Shown here in pieces: positions 1 through 10,667 of a DNA stretch of 64,000 bases. The DNA comes from Eutreptiella sp. 'Long Island Sound 2002' (Eukaryota > Euglenozoa > Euglenophyceae > Eutreptiales > Eutreptiaceae): NCBI GenBank assembly GCA_964036045.1, contig OZ038392.1, forward strand, positions 19,172,612-19,236,611, given 5' to 3'. Both the position numbers and the translations under genes were made by a program. The notes under the pieces are model-generated. The model was not told where the DNA came from and searched no databases. It was given only the letters and a program-made list of their open reading frames with translations. The stretch's first letter is position 1. Each line of letters starts with the position of its first letter.

Positions 1-1239
1 CCATGCCAGGCGCACCGGGTGCCAGCTGCGACGGTCACTACCACAGTGGCAGTGGCATACACGGCCAACATAGGCGTCACACGACGACCGAGGTGGTTCC
101 ACAGGTTGAAAGCGACCACAAAGATCCATCAGGCTACCCCAGGCTTCCCAAGGCCGCAGTCTGGGGGAGAGTCCCCACGGGTCCTTCCTTGGGCGCACCA
201 TGTCCATATCCACGACGCGAGTCCAGAGTGGTAAAGCCGAACGAGCTCCTCCATAAGGGATCGGGCATCAAGGCCGTCTTTTCCCTCGCCCCATTACCAC
301 AAAGGCCATGCATTGGGGAGTCCCCATGCAGTCTGGGCGGAGGCGTCGACTCGTCAAACCACCAGTTTCCCAGGTAGACTGACCGGGGTCAGGACACCGG
401 AGGTCGCCACCCGACTGCAAGTGCGTCTGCGAGTCGGTAGGCTCACACTGGGACTGACAGTGGCGGACCGCTGGGAGTGTAGTCAGGCAACTGGGCTTCC
501 CGCCTGGCGCCATCAGGATCTCAGCACATCACAGCCACTAGGGCACATGGTATCACGGGCTCTCAAACAGAAGAATCTGTACTTAGGTACTGGTCCAGGC
601 TGGACCTTATGTAAGAGCATGTACACGGCGACTCAGGGCGCCTTCGTATTCTGATTCGTGTCCCTTCGGGGGGAAAAAAACAGTCCATATTTCGGTGATG
701 GGCTGATAATACGCAACATACAGATGCACATATCCTGGGGGGCAGAAAAGTAAGCAATAAACAGGGTAATAGGCGTGTAAACACACTCTGGACAGAGCTC
801 CAAACCACGCCCCGGTTGGGATAAGGCATATGCAGGAGGGTGGACAGGGAAACGCCTGAGTTCAGGCCATATATAGTCTGCAGACACACGTAGACTGGTC
901 TGGATCCCGCACGTGCCATGGGACCAGACCACACACCCAAAAATCGCAATGCCGATGACAGCGGCATCCGTTGCGCAACGTCGTATGGGCTTCCAGGCCC
1001 TAGGAGCTCAGGAAGTGTCAAGGTCAGTCGCCCTGCTTGGTTTCCCAAGGATTCAGCAGGCGGAGAGTGACGAATAGAAGTGGAAGAGAGGGGCCATCCT
1101 CCCCTGCATTCAGCAGGGGGGGGTATATGGCCACTCTGATGGCAGGCCACCGGAAGATGGAAGAGAGCAAGCAAGTGAGGGACGATCCGTCGACCAAACA
1201 AGTGCTCAAACTGCATCAGGGGAGAGCTCAGGGCGGTGA
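1..1239. other. Left flank, no gene recognised
   Basis: No open frame here resembles a known family, and the frames present look random. The stretch should contain the 3' LTR of the minus-strand gypsy element that ends near 1240, but I could not match any part of it to sequence beyond the element's other end at about 10.7-12 kb, so no LTR is annotated. A short A-rich segment at 660-780 is the only compositional change. Confidence 0.5.
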
Positions 1240-1242
1240 TCA

Positions 1243-1477
1243 GGCGCCCCTGGCTGCAATCGCCCGGGTGAGTGCTGCCAAGTCCAAGACATGGATCTTG
1301 GTCTTGTGCTTGCGGATGTAGTCGATGAAGGGGGTGTTGATCCGCGGCACGAACGAGGAGACGGGTTCCCAGGGTGTTGTGGGACGGCCCATAGCCTCGC
1401 TAACGAACCTTGAACTCCAAACCTCCGGGTGCCGAGGCGTTCGGACGCTGGGCCAGGATCTTCTCGACGGTATAGTC
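1243..1477 (-). pseudogene. Chromodomain remnant of element 1
   Basis: After the integrase the frame enters YTVEKILAQR, the usual first strand of a retroelement chromodomain, and reaches FKVR. A TAG follows where chromodomains carry the conserved Trp of the KVRW-x-GYG motif; the next residues are RGYGPSHNT. A 1-base shift then moves the frame to WEPVSSFVPRINTPFIDYIR, the standard second half of the fold. Chromodomains of chromoviruses bind modified histone tails and bias where the integrase inserts. This one cannot be made without suppressing the stop and the shift. The likely ancestral change is TGG to TAG. Confidence 0.75.
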
Positions 1478-2599
1478 GTCCTGCTCCGCGTAGTCGTCGT
1501 CCGAATCAGCCTCATGTGCGGCGTAGTGCAGGGACACATCTTGGCCACGGAGGTCGGGTTCCCGCACACAGAGTTGACTCTCGTGGCGCTCCCGGAACTG
1601 TCCGTGACCCACCTTGATGCGGTAGGTGTCCTCACCAATCCTGGGGACCACCTCTCCGGGTGTGAACCAGGTTTTGGTGCGGTGGCTGCCCACAGGGCGG
1701 GGTCTGATCACCCACACCGGGTGTCCCACCCTGAACTTTTGCGCTGTCGAGCTCGGGGCAGACTTCTGACGCTCAGCATGCTCCTTCTCGAGCTGCTGGC
1801 GGATGTCCCGCGCCGTTGCCTCTTGCCGCGCGAAGAATTCCTTGGCGTCCAATGCCATACCATCACCAGACAAGGGAAGTCCCCGACCAAGGGGGTCCCT
1901 GCCGAACAAAATCTGGTGAGGGGACAAGCCACCCAGAGTGGGGGTGTCATGATGGGCCTTCAGAGCGGGCCACATCTCCTCAAACCAGTTCCGACGTGGA
2001 TTGGTGATGTGAATCTTGCGTAGCTTCTCGAACAGCTGCCTTCCAGCCACTTCAGCCCGGCCATTGGACCGGCTGAGATAGGCGACGCTCTTGGCATGAC
2101 GTATTCCCATGAGGGAACACATGGCCTTGAACCAGCCACCAGTAAACTGGGGCCCTCGGTCACTGCAAATGGTGCGGGGGATGTCAAAGACGGTCACCCA
2201 ATGACGAATCATCATGACTGCCACTTCCTTGGCAAGCAACCCCCTTTTGCGTGCCGGAACGGCTACTACGTAGCCGCTGTGGCGACCCACACAAAGGACT
2301 ACACAGTCAAAGGCCTCCTTGCCTATGTGAACTTCGGGCATGGAGAAGACGTCCATGGCCACGCTCTCCATGGGCTGGTCAGGCACCGGAGTCCATTGGG
2401 CTTCACCCTTGACGTTCCGGTTGTCGGGATTGCAGGCCTGACAGACCGAGCAACCCTTTCTGACCTTCTTGATAGCGCTGTAGAGACTGATCTGGTCGAT
2501 TTCGAACCGGCGCTGCATATCCAGGGCTTGCTTCTTGACCCCTGGGTGCATCATGTGGTGGTGCCAAGAGCAGCTTCCCATTCCGGTAGAGCTTGCCAT
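1478..2599 (-). pseudogene. Integrase of element 1
   Basis: This encodes a retroviral-type integrase that would join element cDNA to host DNA. The N-terminal zinc-binding HHCC module is visible as HHHMMHPG followed by CSVCQAC. The catalytic core has Asp in MDVFSMPE (about residue 82), Asp in CSDRGPQFTG (about 145) and Glu in GRAEVAGRQ (about 182), so the DDE triad is intact. A basic C-terminal segment with PVWVIRPRP and WFTPGEVV corresponds to the SH3-like GPY/F region. The upstream end is damaged: a frameshift near 2565 separates it from RNase H, so the quoted start is only the limit of the open frame. The pol polyprotein would be cleaved by the element's protease. Confidence 0.8.
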
Positions 2600-3546
2600 C
2601 CTCCTCAGTCAGCCCCTTTGGCCACTTCTGCCCGTCATCAGGGTCGGTCACAGCCCTATACTCGGCCTCAAAGGCCTCAGACTTAGCGTAGTCGTCAGTC
2701 CAGTCGTCCTGGAGGCAAGATTCAGGGAAGACGTGCTTGTCGGACTCAGCTCCCTCAGGGGCGAGTACTCTGACCGGTCTGCCCATCCTCGTTCCGAGGG
2801 GGGCATCCGCAGCCGTGACGACGAAGCATTTAACACCCTTCTCTTCCATCAGGCGCTCCATTTCTATGATCCTCTTGGCCTCAGCGGTCTCAGCCTCATC
2901 GCCATGGGCGGAGACATCCGTCATGCCCTTGCTGGCGGGATAGGCCCACCTACTGAGACAGTCCGCCACGGTGTTGTCCTTACCAGGGGCATACACAACC
3001 GTGAGGTCGAACTTGGCCAAGGTCTCATGCCATCTTGCCCGTCGGGAGGCGGGAACAGAGGGGGTGTCCACGTGCTCTTTGTGCCACGACTGCAGACTCT
3101 GATGCTCGGTGCAGACGGTGACGGGGTGAAGGGCAATGTACCCACCCCCCTTGCTGAGAGCAACGACGATGGCATACGCCTCCTTTTCTCGAGGCGTCCA
3201 CGTCCGTCTCTGGCCTTCCGCCAGGACTCGGCTCCAGAAGGCCACTGGCACGTGCCTCCCATCGTCAAGCACTTGTTCCAACACAGCGCCAACGGCGTAG
3301 TGGGAAGCGTCGGTGCGCAGGACGAACCCTCGGTCAGGATCCACGAGGTGCAGACCCACCGCGGATAGCAGCGCCTGCTTCATCCCCTCAAAGGCACGGT
3401 CGGACTCAGCATTCCAGACCAGAGCCTTCTTGGACCCCTTCTTGGTCTCCTCTCGGTTGCCCTTGAGCATGGTCGTCATGGGGGCTGCATACCTGGCATA
3501 CATCTTGATATACCCCGAGTAGTAGTTGCAGAACCCCAAGTACCCC
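2566..3546 (-). pseudogene. RNase H and RT connection region of element 1
   Basis: The frame opens with LGFCNYYSGYI, the gypsy connection motif that follows the RT thumb. It continues into an RNase H domain with RTDASHYAVGA (catalytic Asp), TPREKEAYAIV (catalytic Glu) and the C-terminal DNTVADCLSRWAYPAS segment typical of gypsy RNase H. This domain degrades the RNA strand during cDNA synthesis. About 110 residues of linker lead towards the integrase. It lies one frame away from the RT; the junction at about 3547 looks like a single-base deletion within SELRG-YLGF. A second shift at the other end returns to the original frame, so the two shifts nearly compensate. Confidence 0.8.
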
Positions 3547-4951
3547 GTAGCTCAGAGACCCTTTTGGGCTTTTCGCAGTGCTCGATCGCAGCCACCTTGC
3601 CAGGTATGGGCTTCCGCTGCCCGTTCCCAACTACGTGGCCAGCGAAGACCACCTCGCTTACCGCAATGGTGGCCTTGTCACTGCTGCCCGTGAGTTTGTG
3701 CCAAACCAGAAGGTCCAGCACTCGGGTGACGTCCCTCTCATGTGCCTCCAGGAGCTCCTCATAGCTCATACTGGGGTCCCCGGACGCGATGATCACGTCG
3801 TCCACGAAGGGGTCCGCACAGTCACGCACCGGCTCAAGCAGGTTCTCCAGCATCCGCTGAAAAGCCGCATTGCCGTTGGTAGCGCCCATGGGCATCACCT
3901 TCCACTGGAGAGGTCCAAGTGGGCTGCTCATGGCTGTGCAGGCACGGGACTCCTCGGTGAGTGGCATCTGATGATAACCATGTTTCAGGTCAATCACCGT
4001 GAAGATCCTCCGCCGGTGTTGCTTTTGCAGCATGTCCTCAATGAGGGGCAGCGTATAGCTGTCATGCTGCGTTTGAGCGTTTAGGCCGCGGTAGTCGACC
4101 ACGAGCCGCCACTCACTGGCCACCTTCTTGGGGACGACGAAGCACGGAGAGGCCCACTCGGAGTGGCACGGCTCAAGCCAGCCTCTCTCGATGAAATCAC
4201 TGAGGATCTTCTCCATGGCCTCCTTCCTCTCGCCCCTCAGGGCGAACTCCCGGTGTCGATACACACGGGGGTCCGGCTTCTGTCGTATCTTGGCCTCGCC
4301 ATACGGTCCACGCACCGGTGGGGGAGACACAGGTTTTCCGCTGAAGAAGGTATCACCATACTTCTGCTTCAGCCTGGCCCTCAATGCCTGGATCTTGGGG
4401 CACTCATCGGACTCCGCCTTGGCTTTTCTGGGCACCTGGACCACTGAGCTTACTTGAGGGGTAGCGACCCCACTCGGTTTTGGCTCAGGTGGTCTTCCCA
4501 GGTGGCCCAAAGGGCCATCTTTGGTCTTGCCTCGGAACAGGTTGCTGTAGGTGGCAGGGTTGCCGCCTATTGGCTCGTCCTGGCTGGACATGTGGTCCAG
4601 CACCCTCTTTACGAAGGTATTCCCATCATAGGAACCAGAGACAATGGAATCCACTTCCCACCAGGCTTTGTCCTGGCCCTTGCCCTCACGCTGGTTTCCC
4701 CAGTCGTGAAAGGGCTGATCCATATACCCCTGAACCAGATCCAACTCCTCTTCAGTGAGGAGGTCCTCCGATTCTCCGATGTCAACAGAGGAGACCGCAA
4801 AGCATTGCTGCCATGGCTCCGCTATGATGCGGTTGACACACACGAAGTCCGTGGTGTCGGCCTGTTCAAGGCCACCATCCACATAGTGAAATTCCGTTGG
4901 CCATCTCTGGGGTGGCATGGGCTGTCCCTTAGCGTCCTGATAGACACTCTC
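3547..4951 (-). pseudogene. Reverse transcriptase of element 1
   Basis: This is the RNA-dependent DNA polymerase of the Ty3/gypsy pol. The conserved order is visible: FIERGWLEPCHSEWASP, then EWRLVVDYRGLNAQT, then motif A FTVIDLKHGYHQM with the catalytic Asp retained. WKVMPMGATNGNAAFQRM is motif B and PFVDDVIIAS is motif C, a FVDD variant of YXDD. The N-terminal 200 residues are linker, and at about 4951-4850 they continue the methyltransferase-like module of the preceding block in the same frame. The two blocks are separated only by a TGA at 4952-4954. The 3' end is broken by the frameshift at about 3547. Confidence 0.85.
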
Positions 4952-6193
4952 TCAAACCGGTAGGACGACCCTGTTTAAGGTCATGTTGGTCAATGAGACC
5001 ACCCAATCTCGGGTGCTTTCCTCCTGGGTGCATCCCATAGGAACAACCAGCACTGCCTTGGAGCGGTCCTTGCGAATCTTCGCTACCGCCCTTGGAATGT
5101 CCCATCGGGGGCAATGGATCCACATCAAACTCTGATGCGGACCCCAGTGCTTCTTCCACGCGGAGTCCTGGGCGCTCCAGTACTTCTCGCAAACCCGAAG
5201 ATGGGCGGAGGTTCCTGAAGAGAACGCATCCAGGGCCAGATCCGAAGCTCCCAGGTCCGCGACCACTCGGCTCGCCACTTCCGGCATTACGCCGTACTCC
5301 TGGTTTGCTGGCCCAGTTGGCTCAGTGCCCAGCGCGGCTACTTCGAGCTGATTGCGTTCCGGGTGGATCCATTGGCACTCCACATGGTGCTCAGGTGACG
5401 AAAGCCACGAGAGCTGGTCATCCTGGTACAGGGTCATGGAGGCCTGGGCCGGGAGAACGCCGTAGTCCGTCTCCATCATGAAGTCGTACCCAACGATCAT
5501 GTCCCAGTCCATCTCGGCCTCGTAGAAGCGACCTTGCAGGAGGATTTCCTTGCCGAGGTCCGGGCGGCTCAGCTCACGGTGGTTCACGAACTGCAGCCCA
5601 ATGGCCGCTTCCTCCGTGCCTCCCACGATGTACTGGCCATTCGCCACCTTCAGCCTGACAGGCTTCCGACTGTCGGTCAAGCACTCTGGCGGAAGTAGGG
5701 CAGCCTTGACCAAGCTGACCTGAGCTCCCGTGTCGACCAACACGTCGAAGACCTTCTCCACTTCCCCGCATAAGGCACAGACCTTAAGGTGCAACTGCCG
5801 CTCACGCCCAACACGGCGCACGGCGTGCAAGCTCAGGATCTCCGGCCGTTCCAGAGGCTCAACAAGCGACTGGTCCAGGTCGTGGACAGTGGGCTCAGGC
5901 TGCCCATCTGCAGCATCCAGCTCCGGTCCGGGTGATCCTCCGATACTCTCGGATAGATCTTGAAGCACATCAAATACATTCTTGGTCGCGAAGGGTGGAG
6001 GGGTGCGAGGGTTCGTGCCTTCACTTGCCCTCACCCCGCCACCACGACTGTCTTTCGTTTTGGGTGCCGGACCGGGCCTTCGGCCCGCGGCAATCCCTTT
6101 GTGCTCACTGTCTCCCGACTGGGATGGTGTGGCGCTTCCCACGACACCATCCTGCGACCGCCCTAGCTGGGGCCCTTGGCTGCAGGGGCTGCG
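4952..6193 (-). pseudogene. Aspartic protease plus methyltransferase-like module, element 1
   Basis: The N-terminal 110 residues are proline-rich and acidic. Around residue 135 VLVDTGAQVSLV is a clear retropepsin active site (DTGA), followed by the flap and the closing YDFM-type region. The C-terminal 100 residues, from ALDAFSSGTSAH through MWIHCPRWDIPRAV to SKAVLVVPMGC, align with the module that element 2 carries in the same place. There the motif reads WINPPF and resembles the DAM-like methyltransferase of DIRS retroelements and phages. In this copy the NPPF residues have become HCPRW, so activity is unlikely. The upstream boundary is an in-frame TAG at 6194-6196 after the Gag zinc knuckle; the downstream boundary is an in-frame TGA. 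Confidence 0.75.
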
Positions 6194-6655
6194 CTAAGGG
6201 GCGTCGGTTGTGGGAGTAGGGGTACTCTCCTCCGCATCAACCTCGTTGACACTCTTCTTCTTTCCCCCTTTCTTACCCTTCTTGTCCTTGTCCTTGTTCT
6301 TGTCGTTCTCTTTGTTCTCCTTGTTCTTGTCGTCCGACTTGGGGACCCAGTTCCTCTTGATCTCCTGGATCTCCTTGGCCAACTCGGTCCCCACCGATAT
6401 CAGCTTGGAGAGCTCGTCCTTGGTGACCTCCACCTTGGTCTCCCGGATACCCGCGGGTGCACGCTTCTTCGACCCGTGCACCTTCTTGTAAGCCTCCGTG
6501 TCCGCCTTGTGGATGGGGCATGTTCGGTGGTCATGGTTGAACCCTTTGTTCCTTCCATAACACACGAAACAGCCCTGGGGGTGAGCTCGTACGAACTCCG
6601 CAAAGGACAGCGGAGGGTCGCCAATGCGGCGGGGGTCCTTCTTCTCCTTCTTCCT
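6194..6655 (-). pseudogene. Gag nucleocapsid-like end, element 1
   Basis: Reading on in the capsid frame past a TGA at 6656-6658, the sequence is strongly basic (RKKKEKK), then has CFVCYGRNKGFNHDHRTC followed by PIH, a C-x2-C-(n)-H-x-C zinc-knuckle-like motif. A lysine/asparagine/glutamate-rich tail with repeated KNKENK and KDKDKK follows and ends at an in-frame TAG. Gag zinc knuckles bind genomic RNA during packaging. Element 2 has the equivalent motif CSVCIALGKEGRAATH in the same relative place. Because Gag and protease lie in one frame with a TAG between them, the stop may have been the ancestral Gag-Pol boundary, but with so many other lesions that is inference. Confidence 0.65.
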
Positions 6656-7903
6656 TCAACCCCTCTGCAGGGGCTTCCAGCTTCCCTGGTTGCTCCCCGT
6701 GTTCAGGTTGTTGGCCACGAAGGCACAAACGGCCACCTCGGCGGGCTCATCGTCGTCGTCATCGTTGTCGAGAGCCTCATCGCCATCGGCTCCCGCTGGG
6801 TCCATGGCAGCTTCCCCGGCAGACCCCTCGCCAACGTAGTTGACGTCACGGTTGCCGGGCCTCAACCCGCGGGTGTGGTGGAGGTTCCGGTACTCCTTGA
6901 GTACCTCCTCTCCAACCCACTGCAGGATCTCGTCGCAACTCATCCGCGCCGGGATGGCCTGCAGATGGATGGTCTGGCCGCTCACGTCACACTCATCAAG
7001 GCGCCACATCGCGGTCTTCTCGCGATCGCCCGTGACGGTGATGAGGAGGGCGTTCCGCAGGGAGTGCTGTTTGACATCCCGGGCCACGTTCCTCCTTGTC
7101 CAAGCCACCACGTTCGTATGATACTCCTTGGGGAGCATCATCTTGACCGTGTGGTTGGACTTGGCCCTCTTGGCTTCCTCCTTGGTGACTCTCTTTATCC
7201 ATGCTTCCGGCAGCATGGAGAGCAGGCGAGCCTGCTCGTCACCCTCATTCCAGTCCTCCACGTTGCGGCAGAAGAGGGTGTATTGCCCCCGGAAGTCTCG
7301 CCAATCCAGTAGGCGAATCTCCCGACCATCATGCTGAAGCATGATGGCCTTCCACCGCTTGGAAGCCACCTGCGGCGGTGGAGGGTGTATTTCCCTCGGA
7401 AGTCTCGCCACTCTCGTAGGCGGATCTCCCGTCCATCATGCTCAAGCTTGATGGACTTCCACCGCTTGGCAGCCACCTGCGGAGCGTCCACCCGCTCCTG
7501 CTCGTTGAGCCACTTCTTGGCTTCCTTGAGGGTCTTGATTTTTCCCTCCTTGGTCGCCATGGAGTATAGCTCTTGGAGCACCTCCGGCAGGCGGTACCTG
7601 AATCGTTTGAAGACATATCTCTCCGCATCTGCGGGATCCATGTCTTCAGTGACGGTCATCCCCCAATCGTCCAGCTTCTCCAAGAAGCGGTCGAGGTTGA
7701 GGGGGCTGCCATCGTACGTGGGGGGCTTGATGTCCTTCAGGTCTTCCCACACGGTATTCAACGGCCGCATCCGCGGCCTTAGAGACCATGAACGCTGGCC
7801 GCGAGGTTGACCGAGGTTCCCATCGGCGTCCCCCACGGACTCCCACGGCCGCCACTTCCATCTCCTCCACGGTATCCGTGTGGCTACGCCGTGGTTCTTC
7901 CAT
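6656..7903 (-). pseudogene. Gag capsid region of element 1, frame-disrupted
   Basis: A likely start is the ATG at 7903-7901, opening MEEPRRSHTDTVEEMEVA. A shift follows and the main frame gives LKDIKPPTYDGSPLNLDRFL, which is the beginning of a retrotransposon Gag capsid (PPTYDGS...L..FL pattern). The helical region continues with DPADAERYVFKRFRYRL and EQARLLSMLPEAWI. The frame changes at the 107-bp tandem duplication of 7270-7483; removing one copy puts the two halves back into one frame. Gag would form the cytoplasmic virus-like particle. The end is acidic (DNDDDDDEPAE) and stops at TGA 6656-6658. Confidence 0.65.
7270..7483. repeat. 107-bp imperfect tandem duplication inside gag of element 1
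   Basis: Two adjacent units start with GAGGGTGTATT (7274 and 7381) and both carry CTTCCACCGCTTGG (7349 and 7456), a constant offset of 107 bp. The units differ at roughly one position in eight. Since 107 is not a multiple of three, the duplication explains why the capsid frame changes here. Confidence 0.85.
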
Positions 7904-7921
7904 GTACGCTGAACCTAGATG

Positions 7922-9073
7922 TTAACGCCGTACTCCTTCCATGTATGCCTCCTCATCAGGGCGCCGACGGCTGCGTTCAGAGGCCTCCCGTCGTACACCA
8001 CGCGGCGGGGTAATGCCGGACTCCTCCAGGTCTTCCTCCCCTCCGCCGACATCCCACTCCACGTCCCCTCCGGGGACCTCATCCCTGAGTCCACCATAAC
8101 GCCCGCCAGCCATTGGGATTGGCTCCTGGGCTGGTGCGGGGCGTCGGGGGCGTACCGGTGTCCGCGGTGGAGCACGGCGGTTGTGGTACTCCGCACTGAG
8201 CCACTCATCACGCCACTCCTCACTGCCACTGCGGGGCGGCACCCGCACGTTACGGCGGCCCGCGCTGTGGTGAGAGGGGGCGCTGAGAGAGGGGGCACTG
8301 GCGCTGGGGCGACTCCTGGGGGCTCCGCCGGGGGCGTGGGCTCTGCCTGGACCTGGTCCAGGTCCCCAGCTGTCGTCCGATGAGCCAGACTCCAGGGGTG
8401 GGTGGTCGCTGCCGACGCTCCCACGGCCTTCCAGCTGGTCCAACCTCTGCTGCAGGCCGTTGATGACCTTGTTCAGCAGCCTGGTCTCGCCCCTGGGGAT
8501 GTCCAGCTCCCTCTGGGCGGCGGTGGCGACCTTGGCGATCTTGACCATCTCCGTCTTGGCGATGTCCAGCTCCTTCTGTGCGCCCGCGGCGACCCTGGCG
8601 ATGCGGATCATCTCGCCCTTGCCCGTGTCTACCTCGCGCTCGAGGGACTGGACCCTCCTGCGGAGGTGGACAATCCGCCGCCAGGTGGCATCCGGGTCAC
8701 CATTCCCTGGTGGGTCGTCGGGGTCCCCAGGGGGTCCTCCAGGAGGGCCTCCGCCAGGCCCGCGCGGTCCAGGGGGTCCTCCCCCGCCCGGACGTCTGCC
8801 TCCAGGGGGTCCACTTGGTGGGCGTCCTCCAGGGGGTCCTGATGGTCCTCCACCAGGGGGTCCTGGTGGACCTCCGCCGGGTCCCCTCGGTGGGTCCGAG
8901 GATGGGGGCTTCTCCGTGTAGTCGAAGTCCATGTCATCATCCTCGTCCATGTCGCCCCACCTGGTCGTCTCGGTCTCGCACGCGGAAGACTCCCAGCTCC
9001 GGTAGGGAGGAGGGAGATCCTCACCCTCACCCTCCGGCTCCATGGGGACGTCTCCGCCTCCTCCGCCAGCCAC
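7922..9073 (-). pseudogene. Proline/glycine-rich ORF with coiled-coil, element 1
   Basis: This 383-codon open frame starts with an acidic segment, then has about 60 residues of collagen-like low complexity (repeated GPPGG). A heptad-rich stretch follows (WRRIVHLRRRVQSLEREVDT, then AQKELDIAKTEMVKIAKV and LQQRLDQLEG) that should form a coiled coil. It ends with an Arg/Pro-rich region. It matches no family I know and lies immediately upstream of the capsid. It shares frame with the next upstream ORF across a TAA at 9074-9076, but another frame reading GMDEAAEIADKWLAEEAET bridges the junction better, so small indels are likely. I infer an N-terminal extension of Gag or an extra ORF of the element. 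Confidence 0.45.
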
Positions 9074-10667
9074 TTATCGGCGATTTCGGCGGCCTCGTCC
9101 ATCCCTGTCACTGGCGGTGAAGAAGGGGTCGTAGTCGGGGGGGTGTCTGCCCGCTGGCCTCCGTGACCTCTCGGGGGTCTTCCCCTTAACCTTCCTTCGT
9201 CGGTTGGCGGTGGGGCCACTGTCCCGACTGCTGCCCGTGTCGACCACCTCCAGATCCAGCGTTATCGTAGAGGAGGCGTCCCCTTCGAAGAGCTTTCGAA
9301 GGGTCTCCACTCGGGATCCTCCCAGGGGAGTCTCGCGGCGGAGCTTGGCCTCCGCCTCCTCCAATGCGGCGGCCGTGGCTGCGGCAGCTCGCCTTTCGGC
9401 CTCCTCCCGGGCACGAGCAACCTCGGCTTCCCGGGCCTGCTGCAGCCGAGCCTTCTCCGCTTCCAACGCCGTCAGCTCCGCCTCCGTCTTGGCCCTTTCC
9501 TCAGCGACCTTCCGTCGCGCGGCCTCGATGGCGTCCTTCCTGGCGGCGTCCGCTTGGGCCTTGGCTGTTGCCTCGGCGTGGGCCCTTTCCTCCGCCTCCT
9601 TCCTTGCCCTCTCTTGGGCAAGCGCCTCTTCCAGCGCTTTCACCTCGGCCTCCTTGCGTGCAATGGCCTCCTGGGCCAGGCGGGCTTCCTGGGCGGCTGC
9701 CCCCACCTCACCCCTGACCCGGGCAGTCGCTGCCTCCTGGGCGGCTGCGGTTGTGAGTCCGGCCGCAATGGCCGCCACGGTCGAGGCGTGGAAGGCCATG
9801 CCTCTGCCCAAATCTGCGGCCTCCTCCTGGGCGATGCCGACGGCGCCCTCCACGGCAGCGTTCTGCTGCGTGGCCCGTTGCCGGGCAACCCGAAGGTTGC
9901 AGGGCACCCCACAGGCGCGCTCGCAGGCGCGGGCCACGTCCCTTTGGTCAGGAGCGACGCTGCTGCTGGAGCTGGCCTGGTCGGCCGGCATCCTCCCGCG
10001 GTGGGCCGACTCCACGTCGCTGCTGGGGCCTGACTTCCTCAGGTGCAGCGGACGGGGCTTGGCCTTGGCCTGCTTGGCGACTTCGAGGAAGCCGCCAAGG
10101 GTGGTGTGGCCGGGGTGGTGACCGCCACTGGCCCGTTGGGGGCTGGGGGCTGGGGTTCCGCCCTTGGCGGCTTGGGCGGCTTCGGCGACCAGGGATTCCT
10201 GGTACTCCCGCCATTTCTTGTCCCGCTTCTTGTCCCCGGCGGACCGCTTTTCCTTCCCAGGAGACGCGCTGCTGCTGCTGCTCTGCAGCGTGCGCTCATT
10301 CCCCGGCTCCCGGAACTTCTTCTCAATCATGTCCCACATGGAGACGTTGATGATACTCGTTGGGGTTCTCGTCCTCCTCAATCCCGTCGGGGCGCAGCCC
10401 TTCGCCGGGTCTGTCCGGGCGGGTCCAGACCCTCCAGCGCTTCGTGCGGAAGCGGTAGGCATACCCTTCCACCCGCAGCCAGTCTTTCACTGCCTGCAGG
10501 CGGTCGGCGCCCATATGCTCGCGGAGCTCGAAGCTCCCGGGCATGCCGCCTTTGCACTGGGGATTGCTGTGGCGGTAGTGCTGCCCCCACACCAACCCAC
10601 GCAGTAGGCGCACCGCATGGGGGTGGGGCAGCGGCCACGTCTTGCCCGCCTTCTGCCAATTCACCAT
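9074..10667 (-). pseudogene. Alanine/glutamate-rich coiled-coil ORF at 5' end of element 1
   Basis: The probable start is the ATG at 10667-10665 (MVNWQKAGKTWPLPHPHAV). This first part, about 100 residues with many aromatic residues, runs into a frameshift near 10350. The following frame, from SMWDMIEKKFREPGNERTLQ to the TAA at 9074, holds a Ser-rich linker and then about 200 residues of Ala/Glu/Arg repeats such as EARLAQEAIARKEAEVKALE. These form a long predicted helical coiled coil. Nothing in it is diagnostic of a family. Position and orientation suggest it belongs to the element as an oversized Gag precursor, but a separate captured gene cannot be excluded. Confidence 0.45.

Larger units (their letters stand above)
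1240..10667 (-). mobile_element. Degraded Ty3/gypsy chromovirus, element 1
   Basis: Read on the minus strand from about 10667 to 1240, the order is long N-terminal ORFs, Gag with a zinc knuckle, aspartic protease, a methyltransferase-like module, reverse transcriptase, RNase H, integrase and chromodomain. RT and RNase H ahead of integrase is the Ty3/gypsy order, and the terminal chromodomain makes it a chromovirus. The copy is inactive. Stops fall at about 6656, 6194, 4952 and 1397, 1-base frameshifts at about 10350, 3547, 2565 and 1425, and a 107-bp duplication shifts the gag frame. No LTR, PBS or target duplication was found, so the true ends are unknown and probably lie outside these limits. 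Homology to element 2 at 15.7-26.7 kb is clear, but the sequences are strongly diverged. Confidence 0.85.

Noticed and set aside
548-562. TGGTATCACGGGCTC, resembling an initiator tRNA primer-binding site
   Set aside because: It is on the plus strand next to a minus-strand element, with no LTR end before it and no plus-strand gag after it.
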